This document shows positions 7,134 to 12,833 of a stretch of 12,833 bases of DNA, piece after piece. Position 1 is the first letter of the stretch. The number at the start of each line of letters is the position of its first letter. The translations under genes and the position numbers were made by a program. This DNA is from Boseongicola sp. SB0662_bin_57 (GTDB lineage Bacteria > Pseudomonadota > Alphaproteobacteria > Rhodobacterales > Rhodobacteraceae), in NCBI GenBank assembly GCA_009839535.1, contig VXPN01000261.1:1-12833 (forward strand), in the 5' to 3' direction. The notes under the pieces are model-generated. The model did no database searches. It was not told where the DNA came from and saw nothing but the letters and a program-made list of their open reading frames with translations.

Positions 7134-7229
7134 CCCGACTTCAGAAACTCGGCGTTCACTTTTGCCAATTTGGCGGGTATCGGCGCGGAAAACGCCTTGC
7201 TTTCAAGGGCCCGGCCCCCAGAAGTCGCG

Positions 7230-7903
7230 TGTAGTGCCGACCTGCCCCCTTGATCCGGGGATCGCAGCGGCGGAGTCTCCGCCCATGTTCGCGCGCTGCA
7301 AGAAGCGATTCAAGGACGGCAAGGAACGTCGCCACTGGAACGTGGCGGAGAACTGCCGCGTGCGCGAGCGGCCGGGTCGTGCAGCGTCAGGTCCTGTATC
7401 TCGGCGAGATCAACGACAGCCAGCGCACGGCATGGTGCCGCGCGATCGAGGTGCTGGAAGGCCGGTCGGGATCGCGTCAGGTGGCGCTGTTTCCCGAACA
7501 CCGGGAGAGCGCCCGACCCGGACTGCGAGGTGGTGAAGATCAACGTCGCGGAGGTGTCTTTGCACGACCCTCGCCAGTGGGGGGCTGGCTGGCCCTGACC
7601 TTGCAGGACCGGCTGGAACTGGACCGGTTCCGGGCTCCGAGCCTGGCTCCGGGCCGGCAGGGCACGTGATGCAGTTCCTGAATTCACGCCCGGTGCCCGG
7701 GAAATCTCATCATGCCACCCTGCTCGCGATCGCGCTGCCGAGTGCTGGCGCCACGGCTCCGCCCAAACCGTCTCGACTCCGTTCGTCGCCAAGAATCGAC
7801 ACTTCGGCTTAACGCCGGTCCGTCGTGTGCGACCCTCGCGCCAAGGAAACACGTCGAACCTCTCCAGCAATTGCTTCCGCAGGTTGCGTGAACCCGCACT
7901 ACA
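7230..7903. mobile_element. Possible ends of the degraded insertion sequence (8-bp terminal inverted match)
   Basis: TGTAGTGC at 7230-7237, 55 bp before the transposase start, is repeated in inverse orientation as GCACTACA at 7896-7903, 234 bp after the remnant's stop. If these are the element's terminal inverted repeats, a 674-bp internally deleted copy remains. The match does not extend well beyond 8 bases and I see no target-site duplication flanking it, so this is a tentative boundary only. Confidence 0.3.
7285..7669 (+). pseudogene. IS4/IS1634-like transposase, N-terminal remnant with three frame disruptions
   Basis: Joining three frames gives a recognisable transposase N-terminus: RFKDGKERRHWNVAEN, then GRVVQRQVLYLGEINDSQ and AIEVLEGR with ALFPEHRES, then CEVVKINVAEVSLHDPRQW, then LALTLQDRLELDRF. 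This block, with VLYLGEINDSQ as its clearest mark, heads a family of about 500-residue DDE transposases of the IS4/IS1634 type. Frame changes fall near 7361-7371 and 7508-7518. A third near 7585-7592 looks like loss of one CTGG unit from a CTGG tandem. The alignment I expect from memory stops after RQGT at 7666, where a TGA follows. The catalytic DDE region is absent, so the element cannot move itself. Family assignment is from memory of the motif. Confidence 0.7.
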
Positions 7904-7958
7904 AGTTGAATTGCCGAAGATGTCGCGCAGCCACTGCGTCTGCCTGCCAAGTGCGTGC

Positions 7959-8813
7959 TCACTCAAACTTCCTGAAGAGCCCTGTCATGTCAAATGCGGC
8001 TTCGAGATCGTCCGTTCGCGTCCTGACTGACGTCCACAGCGTTTCCTGCACTGAGGCAATGACGCATTCGGTCAAGAGCAGGAGGGACGCAACCGAGTCC
8101 CAAGCCGAAGGCACTGCGATGCGTCCCGAGAACGTGAGCCGCGCGACGCGATGGATGGGTGAGCGCCATTGGTCTGTGAACAGCACCACTTCGGCGCCAC
8201 GCCCATGGCACATCTGCGCCATGGTCAAGGTCGCGTTCTCATACCGGCGGACGTCAAAGACGACCAGAATGTCACCCGCGCGCAGGTCCAGCAGGTCGTG
8301 GAGCCACGAAGCCGCCGAAGGCATCAGCCGAACTTCAGGCCGCATCATCTGAAGATGCAGGTAGAGATACCGTGCAAGCGTGCCGGTAATTCTCCCCCCC
8401 GCCACGAAAATCCTGCGATCCCGATCCACGAGCAGACGGCACAGGGCGTCAAAATCGTCAGGGTCCACCTGGTCTATGGTGCGACGCTGGTTTTCCAGCG
8501 CCTGCCAGGAATAGCGATTCAGGACATGCCCCTCGGGAAGCCTCTCTTTCCAGACATTTCTTTTGGCGACCGGCCCCGAGATCATCTCGCCGAGCTCGCT
8601 GCGCAGGGTCGCCTGAAACTGTCCGTAGCCGGAGAAACCGAGCTTTTGCAGCATGCGCCCGACCGTGGGCGTGGACACGCCCGCTTTCTCCGCCAACTCG
8701 GTAATGCTGCAAAGCCCCGAAATCGGATATTCATCAAGAATGACGTTGATCAGCTGCGACTCGGAGCGCGTCATCGCGTCGCGGTTCGCATGAATCATCT
8801 CGGCAATGGACAC
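7959..8813 (-). CDS. RpiR/MurR-family transcriptional regulator (HTH + SIS)
   Basis: A 284-residue regulator. The N-terminal RpiR-type helix-turn-helix covers about residues 1-77, with ITELAEKAGVSTPTVGRML at 37-54 and the following GFSGYGQFQATL. The C-terminal SIS (sugar isomerase) effector domain covers roughly 125-255, with RRIFVAGGRITG at 133-144, LRAGDILVVFDVRRY at 177-191 and AEVVLFTD at 207-214. RpiR proteins usually sense a phosphosugar or other catabolic intermediate, but in roseobacters many sit beside TRAP or ABC transporter operons. It starts at a GTG (8813-8811) with AGGAG 7 bases upstream. It is divergent from the FGase-TRAP-GS operon, which it probably controls. Its 3' end abuts the decayed transposon zone. 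The effector is not predictable here. Confidence 0.92.
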   Translation of the reverse strand: MSIAEMIHANRDAMTRSESQLINVILDEYPISGLCSITELAEKAGVSTPTVGRMLQKLGFSGYGQFQATLRSELGEMISGPVAKRNVWKERLPEGHVLNRYSWQALENQRRTIDQVDPDDFDALCRLLVDRDRRIFVAGGRITGTLARYLYLHLQMMRPEVRLMPSAASWLHDLLDLRAGDILVVFDVRRYENATLTMAQMCHGRGAEVVLFTDQWRSPIHRVARLTFSGRIAVPSAWDSVASLLLLTECVIASVQETLWTSVRTRTDDLEAAFDMTGLFRKFE

Positions 8814-8926
8814 GCCCGTTCTCCTGCAAATGCCGTTTCTGGGAAAAAATGCACACTTGGCTGGAAATTGGAAGAATCTTTACAACTTCTATTGACATCT
8901 ACGGATCGGCGAAAAATCCTCGTTGC
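8814..8926. promoter_or_regulatory. Divergent control region between rpiR-type regulator and the FGase-TRAP operon
   Basis: These 113 bp are the likely operator-promoter region of the divergent pair. An 11-bp dyad, TTTC-TGG-GAAA, lies at 8836-8846 close to the regulator's start, and GAAG/CTTC arms flank an AT-rich stretch near 8871-8889. A TTGACA hexamer at 8892-8897 looks like a plus-strand -35, but the matching -10 would be a poor AAATCC or AAAAAT near 8912-8919, only about 10 bp before the ATG at 8927; a functional promoter there would give a nearly leaderless message. The region is notably AT-richer than its flanks. Confidence 0.4.
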
Positions 8927-9702
8927 ATGTTCATTTCGGCTGCCCCCATCGATTTTGGCGAGGTCGTCCGCGTTATCCCTGGCAAGAACGATTTCGAAAC
9001 CCGGATTGTCTGCGAACACGCCTCGAACCGAGTTCCGCGCGGCCTGCGAGGACCCGGACTGGCCGACGAAACGCCAAGCAGCCATATCGCATGGGATCCG
9101 GGCGTGCCTGACATTGCCCGAGACATGGCTCGCCGGATGGAGGCGCCTCTGTGCTTGGAGCGGTCTTGCGACTCGTATATGACTGCAACCGACCGCCGGA
9201 ATCCCCAGGCACGATGGTGACCAGGAGCGAGATCTACGAGATGCCCGGAAACCGGGACCTGTCTCCGACTGCCCGCCTTGAGCGCATCGATGCAGTCTGC
9301 AGACCTTTCCAAGAGACGCTGGCGGGATTGGTGAAGGCGGGGGCCAGCATCTTGAGCATGCTGGGTACGGTTCACGGTTTCGAACCTGTTTTCCATGGCC
9401 AGCCCAGGGACGTGGAGAGCGGCATCGTCCACGGCAAGGACGAACGGCTCGCACGGGCCATGATTGGCGCCATCCCTGAAGGGCTCTCTTTCGAAACGCA
9501 CCTGAACGATCCACACTGTGCCGCCGATGGCGTGGCTTGCACGCCATACCGTCACGACATGAAAAACGGACTGTTGAATGTCATGATTGAAATTCGCAAC
9601 GACCTCATTCGTACGCGAAAACGACAATCGGACATGACGGCCTGCCTTGTGGCCTGGATTCGACAAGCACGGGCCGGATTCGGCAAGGACGGCATTGCAT
9701 GA
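8927..9702 (+). pseudogene. N-formylglutamate amidohydrolase family gene, disrupted by a single-base frameshift
   Basis: The family hydrolyses N-formylglutamate-like amides. The first frame gives RIVCEHASNRVP, then SSHIAWDPG and IARDMARRMEAPL, and would stop at 9220. The second frame, from about 9151, gives VLGAVLRLVYDCNRPPE, MPGNRDLSP, VHGFEPVFHG and GLLNVMIEIRNDLI, all core FGase blocks. Adding one base between 9150 and 9151 joins them as APLVLGAV, a normal family reading, for a protein of about 258 residues. The likeliest loss is one G of a CTGGTG. I chose the ATG at 8927 because the family motif follows soon after; a longer start at 8849 is possible. The final TGA overlaps the next gene's ATG. 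This is either a real pseudogene or a sequencing error; no slippery heptamer is visible. Confidence 0.85.
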
Positions 9703-10283
9703 TCGAAACGTTGCGTGCCTATGTCCGGATCGTGGATGCCATGAACCGTGGCGTTGGCAGGGCAGTCATGTGGGGACTGTTCGCGATGATGGGCATCCTC
9801 CTGTTCTCCTCGATCTCAAAGACGTTCTTCCAACCGTCGCTCTGGACTCTCGAAATGGCGCAGTTCGCGATGGTGGCCTACTATGTTCTGGGCGGACCGT
9901 ATTCGATCCAGTTGGGATCAAGCGTGCGGATGGACCTGTTTTACCACCGTTGGACAGATCTGCGAAAAGCATGGTTCGACGCTCTCACGGTGTTGCTTCT
10001 GATCTTCTATCTCGGCGTCTTGTTGTATGGCGGGCTGGGTTCAACCGCCTATTCGTTCGGCTACTGGGGGACGGAACCGGTCTCCTATTTTGCCGGACTG
10101 CTGACGGGGTCGGAGGAAATCGGGAGGTTGGAACGGTCGTCGACAGCATGGCGGCCGTACATCTGGCCAATCAAGTTCATCATGGTGCTGGGGTTCTTCC
10201 TTATGCTCTTGCAGGCGGTTTCGGAGCTCTTCAAGGACATTGCCCGGATCAACGGTCTTGAGTTCGAAGGCGCACGGACATGA
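9699..10283 (+). CDS. TRAP transporter small permease (DctQ type)
   Basis: A 194-residue integral membrane protein with four predicted membrane segments at about 23-42, 53-72, 93-116 and 156-176. Family marks are WTLEMAQF at 49-56 before the second segment, GSSVRMDLFYHRW at 73-85 in the cytoplasmic loop, and SSTAWRPYIWPIKF at 147-160 before the fourth. It is the small membrane subunit of a sodium-coupled tripartite ATP-independent periplasmic transporter and bridges to the large DctM subunit. The ATG overlaps the upstream stop (ATGA) and its own stop overlaps the next ATG the same way, so all three are translationally coupled. If the upstream frameshift is real, ribosomes would stop at 9220, which could reduce coupling into this gene. 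Confidence 0.93.
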   Translation: MIETLRAYVRIVDAMNRGVGRAVMWGLFAMMGILLFSSISKTFFQPSLWTLEMAQFAMVAYYVLGGPYSIQLGSSVRMDLFYHRWTDLRKAWFDALTVLLLIFYLGVLLYGGLGSTAYSFGYWGTEPVSYFAGLLTGSEEIGRLERSSTAWRPYIWPIKFIMVLGFFLMLLQAVSELFKDIARINGLEFEGART

Positions 10284-11602
10284 GCCAGGAGTTCATCGCC
10301 GTCTTCATGTTTGCCCTGATGATGGTCATGCTGTTCACCGGCCAAAGGGTCTTCGGGGCGATCGGCGCCGTCGCGGCAATCGCCGCGCTGGCGCTTTGGG
10401 GCACGGGCGGCCAGGACATCCCGTTTTCGGCCGCGATGAAGCTGATGAAGTGGTATCCGCTGCTGACGTTGCCGATGTTCATTTTCATGGGCTACGTGCT
10501 GTCCGAAAGCCGTCTTGCGGATGACCTCTACCGGATGTTCCACGTCTGGATGGGTTCGCTGAACGGGGGGCTCGCCATCGGCACGATCGGACTGATGGTG
10601 CTGGTTTCCGCGATGAACGGGCTCAGTGTTGCAGGCATGGCAATTGGCGCAACCATCGCGCTGCCAGAGCTTCTGCGGCGAAACTACGACAAGATCATGG
10701 TGACAGGCGTCATTCAGGCCGGCGCCTCGCTGGGCATTCTTGTGCCGCCGTCGGTGGTGCTGGTCCTCTACGCGATGATCGCACGGCAACCGGTCGGGCA
10801 GCTCTGGCTCGCAGGCGTGGTGCCGGGACTGATGATGGCCGCCATGTTCGTCGTCTACATCTGGATCCGGTGCCGATTCCAGCCCCATCTCGGACCGGCC
10901 ATGAGGGACGCCGGCGAGGTGCCATTCGGCGAAAAGCTGCGACTGCTCGGCGCGGGAGCGCTCCCGCTGGCAATATTCGCTGCGATGATGGTGCCGTTCG
11001 TCAACGGCTGGACCTCTCTTGTGGAAAGCTCGGCGATCGGAGCGCTCGCCGCCCTGGCCGCCTCGACGCTCAAGCGCCGCATGACCTGGACGATATTCGT
11101 GACATGCGTCAGGCAGACACTGGCGATCTCCTGCATGTTCATGTGGATCATACTTGCCGCGCTGGGATTCGGAGCGGTGTTCGACGGTCTCGGAGCCGTT
11201 CGGGCCATCGAAAGCCTGTTCACGGAACAGCTGGGCCTGGGACCTTGGGCGATACTCGTCGTGATGCAACTGAGCTTCATCATCATGGGCACGTTTCTGG
11301 ATGACACCGCCATGCTGGTGATCGTGGCACCGCTCTACGTGCCGCTCGTCGGCGCTCTTGGATTCGACCTGATCTGGTACGGCGTTCTCTACACCATCAC
11401 CACGCAGATCGCCTACATGACACCGCCTTTCGGCTACAACCTGTTCCTGATGCGTGCCATGGCCCCGCCTGAAGTCGCCCTGGGCGACATATATCGGTCC
11501 ATCATTCCCTTCGTCGGGGTGATGGTCGTGGCGCTCGCCATCATCATGGCACTGCCGGGGATCGCACTTTGGCTGCCGGAGCTTGTTTATGGAAACCAGT
11601 GA
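10280..11602 (+). CDS. TRAP transporter large permease (DctM type)
   Basis: A 440-residue channel subunit of the TRAP transporter, highly hydrophobic throughout with roughly 11-13 membrane segments. Family motifs in order are TLPMFIFMGYVLSES at about 63-77, SAMNGLSVAGMAIGATIALPEL at about 110-131 in two parts, AGASLGILVPPSVVLVLYAMI from about 147, GTFLDDTAMLVIVAPLYVPL around 336-355, and AYMTPPFGYNLFLM around 377-390. Length matches the usual 425-450. It should move the substrate with sodium across the inner membrane after delivery by the binding protein encoded next. It starts inside the dctQ-type stop (ATGA overlap). The substrate class is not readable from the permease. Confidence 0.95.
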   Translation: MSQEFIAVFMFALMMVMLFTGQRVFGAIGAVAAIAALALWGTGGQDIPFSAAMKLMKWYPLLTLPMFIFMGYVLSESRLADDLYRMFHVWMGSLNGGLAIGTIGLMVLVSAMNGLSVAGMAIGATIALPELLRRNYDKIMVTGVIQAGASLGILVPPSVVLVLYAMIARQPVGQLWLAGVVPGLMMAAMFVVYIWIRCRFQPHLGPAMRDAGEVPFGEKLRLLGAGALPLAIFAAMMVPFVNGWTSLVESSAIGALAALAASTLKRRMTWTIFVTCVRQTLAISCMFMWIILAALGFGAVFDGLGAVRAIESLFTEQLGLGPWAILVVMQLSFIIMGTFLDDTAMLVIVAPLYVPLVGALGFDLIWYGVLYTITTQIAYMTPPFGYNLFLMRAMAPPEVALGDIYRSIIPFVGVMVVALAIIMALPGIALWLPELVYGNQ

Positions 11603-11656
11603 GAAGGCCTTGAAAGGGCACGGAAGACCACAACCTTGAAAGCGAGGAAAAATGTC
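11603..11656 (+). promoter_or_regulatory. dctM-dctP spacer with 9-bp direct repeat and ribosome-binding site
   Basis: A 54-bp gap separates the large permease stop from the binding-protein start. CCTTGAAAG occurs twice, at 11608-11616 and 11634-11642. A GAGGAAA ribosome-binding site follows just before the ATG at 11657. The wider spacing, compared with the ATGA overlaps upstream, lets the binding protein be translated independently and at a higher level, as is usual for TRAP and ABC systems. The repeat has no known role. Confidence 0.4.
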
Positions 11657-12691
11657 ATGACCACGAGAAGAAACTTCCTGACGACCGCGGCCGTCGGCGC
11701 CGCCGCCGCGCCTCTTGCAGCCCCAGCGCTGGCGCAGAACACCATCACCTGGCGGATGCAAACCTACGCGGGCGCCGCCCTTGCCGCGCATGTGATCAAG
11801 CCCGCCGTCGACATGTTCAACGTGATCGCAGGCGACCGGATGCAGATCGAGCTTTTTTTCGCTGACCAGCTGGTTCCGACAGGAGAGCTTTTCCGCGCCA
11901 TGCAGCGGGGAACCATCGACGCCGTGCAGTCCGATGACGATTCGATGGCGTCGCCGACCGAAGTGACGGTGTTCGGCGGCTATTTCCCGTTCGCCTCGCG
12001 CTATTCGCTGGACGTTCCGGTACTGTTCAACCAATACGGCCTCAACGAGATATGGGATGCGGAATATTCCGCCGTCGGCGTAAAGCACATTTCGGCAGGT
12101 GCATGGGACCCGTGCCATTTTGCCACCAAGGATCCGATCCGCTCGCTCGAGGACCTCAAGGGAAAGCGGGTCTTCACCTTCCCAACAGCCGGTCGCTTCC
12201 TGTCTCAGTTCGGTGTGGTGCCGGTGACATTGCCCTGGGAGGACATCGAGGTGGCAGTCCAGACAGGCGAACTCGACGGAGTGGCCTGGTCCGGGATCAC
12301 GGAAGACTACACCGTAGGCTGGGCCGACGTTACCAACTACTTCCTGACCAACAACATTTCGGGCGCATGGGCAGGGTCGTTCTTCGCCAACATGGATCGC
12401 TGGAATGAATTGCCAGAGGACCTGCAGACGCTCGTGCGCGTGTGCTGCGACCAGTCGCACTACTACCGCCAGTGGTGGTACTGGGGCGGCGAAGCCAATC
12501 TGCGCGTGCATGGCACCAAGATGGAGCTCACGTCGATTCCCGACGACGAATGGGCCAAAGTCGAGCAGGCCGCCGTCGCGTTCTGGGACGAGATCGCGGC
12601 GGAATCCGAAGTCAAGGCAAGGGTCGTGGAGATCTTCCGCCAGTATAACGACGACATGCAGAAGGCCGGGCGACCCTACCGCTACGGCTGA
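11657..12691 (+). CDS. TRAP transporter periplasmic substrate-binding protein (DctP family), Tat-exported
   Basis: A 344-residue extracytoplasmic solute receptor. The N-terminus TTRRNFLTTAAVG, followed by an Ala-rich stretch ending ALAQ, is a twin-arginine signal with likely cleavage after residue 26. The mature protein shows the DctP pattern: FFADQLVPTGELFRAMQRG at about 67-85, an EDLKGKRV block at 165-172 with the usual binding Arg candidate at 171, and LPWEDIEVAVQTGELDG at 192-208. A late aromatic run (HYYRQWWYWGG, 268-278) and a Cys263-Cys264 pair stand out. The ATG at 11657 is preferred over the upstream TTG because of the GAGGAAA site and the signal. It resembles TakP-like 2-oxo-acid receptors in architecture, but the ligand is unknown. 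Confidence 0.93.
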   Translation: MTTRRNFLTTAAVGAAAAPLAAPALAQNTITWRMQTYAGAALAAHVIKPAVDMFNVIAGDRMQIELFFADQLVPTGELFRAMQRGTIDAVQSDDDSMASPTEVTVFGGYFPFASRYSLDVPVLFNQYGLNEIWDAEYSAVGVKHISAGAWDPCHFATKDPIRSLEDLKGKRVFTFPTAGRFLSQFGVVPVTLPWEDIEVAVQTGELDGVAWSGITEDYTVGWADVTNYFLTNNISGAWAGSFFANMDRWNELPEDLQTLVRVCCDQSHYYRQWWYWGGEANLRVHGTKMELTSIPDDEWAKVEQAAVAFWDEIAAESEVKARVVEIFRQYNDDMQKAGRPYRYG

Positions 12692-12698
12692 TCCGGGC

Positions 12699-12723
12699 GC
12701 GGGGCAGGCCCAGCCTGCCCCGC
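12699..12723 (+). terminator. Perfect 11-bp GC hairpin in the dctP-GS spacer (intercistronic attenuator or mRNA-stability stem)
   Basis: GCGGGGCAGGC, loop CCA, GCCTGCCCCGC: eleven uninterrupted Watson-Crick pairs with a 3-base loop, starting 8 bp after the binding-protein stop. No U-run follows (ATTCCAT), so it is not a classical rho-independent terminator. Such stems after binding-protein genes often protect the upstream message from 3' exonuclease or cause partial termination, raising receptor level relative to downstream enzymes. The role here is inferred from position and structure only. Confidence 0.7.
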
Positions 12724-12745
12724 ATTCCATCGCGGGAGGCATTCA

Positions 12746-12833
12746 ATGACATTGGAAGAGCTCGAGGCGCAGATCGCGTCGGGCGACATCGACACCGTTC
12801 TGGTTTGCATTGTCGACATGCAGGGGCGACTGA
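12746..12833 (+). CDS. Glutamine synthetase family protein, N-terminal fragment cut by window edge
   Basis: Only 29 codons are present, with no stop in frame before the edge. The peptide reads MTLEELEAQIASGDIDTVLV followed by CIVDMQGRL. A short helix, a GDIDTV turn and a hydrophobic strand ending in D-MQGRL is the classic N-terminus of GlnA-like enzymes of the gamma-glutamylpolyamine or gamma-glutamylamide synthetase type (PuuA, GlnT, IpuC groups), where MGKRF usually follows. A strong GGGAGG site stands 6 bases before the ATG. It lies 54 bp after the TRAP binding-protein gene, across the hairpin. Family assignment is by N-terminal motif only, so the substrate amine cannot be judged. Confidence 0.75.
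   Translation, partial: MTLEELEAQIASGDIDTVLVCIVDMQGRL

Larger units (their letters stand above)
7134..7958. other. 825-bp zone without an intact gene, containing an insertion-sequence remnant
   Basis: Between the transglycosylase gene and the RpiR regulator no frame gives a credible intact protein. Bases 7285-7669 hold a broken transposase, listed separately. Bases 7134-7229 and 7670-7958 contain no recognisable coding motif, RNA gene or clear rho-independent terminator. A minus-strand frame begins with TTG at 7966 and stays open to 7310, but it runs through the transposase remnant antisense and resembles no family I know. The zone is best read as decayed mobile DNA plus unidentified sequence. 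Confidence 0.6.

Noticed and set aside
7151..7196. GGCGTT...AACGCC arms after the lytic transglycosylase gene as a terminator
   Set aside because: The arms are only 6 bp with a loop of more than 30 bases and no T-run follows, so a functional terminator is not supported.
10085..12742. An 885-codon open minus-strand frame running antisense to all three TRAP genes
   Set aside because: It lies opposite intact, well-recognised TRAP genes. Its His/Asp/Arg-rich, low-complexity composition is what antisense reading of Met/Val/Ile-rich membrane genes in high-GC DNA produces. It has no domain motif.
1..12833. CRISPR arrays, tRNA or rRNA genes, riboswitches, phage attachment sites
   Set aside because: I looked for spaced repeats, T-loop-like GGTTCGAATCC blocks and conserved rRNA segments and saw none. 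No defence or phage genes were recognised.

Overview
The window reads as high-GC alphaproteobacterial chromosome, most likely from the Rhodobacterales/Roseobacter group. I infer this from the pyrD-DUF952 pair, the pobA-pcaI-pcaJ cluster, HspQ of the alphaproteobacterial type, a tripartite TRAP transporter and the overall protein style. I had no database to confirm the taxon.

Left block, all minus strand (about 1-4300). Read in the direction of transcription it runs pobA, pcaI, pcaJ, a GAF-domain free methionine-(R)-sulfoxide reductase, rluA, a DUF952 protein, and the first 28 codons of pyrD, cut by the window edge. PobA turns 4-hydroxybenzoate into protocatechuate. PcaIJ activates beta-ketoadipate as its CoA ester at the far end of the same pathway. 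The ring-cleavage genes pcaGH, pcaB, pcaC and pcaD, and pcaF, are not in this window.

Middle block (about 4300-7133). A cytoplasmic YwrD-type gamma-glutamyltransferase starts divergently from pobA and ends tail-to-tail with hspQ, the two stop codons sharing one CTAG. Divergent from hspQ is a small SLT-type lytic transglycosylase lipoprotein.

Broken zone (7134-7958). About 825 bp hold no intact gene. The left half is the N-terminal part of an IS4/IS1634-like transposase with three frame disruptions. The right half has no recognised content.

Right block (7959-12833). An RpiR-family regulator (minus) faces a plus-strand operon: an N-formylglutamate amidohydrolase-family gene broken by one missing base, TRAP small permease, TRAP large permease, Tat-exported TRAP binding protein, a strong intercistronic hairpin, and the start of a glutamine-synthetase-family gene that runs off the window. 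This looks like an uptake and catabolism module for an unidentified organic acid or amino-acid-like compound, probably controlled by the RpiR protein. The GS-like enzyme, and possibly the nearby gamma-glutamyltransferase, suggest gamma-glutamylated intermediates. That link is inference only.
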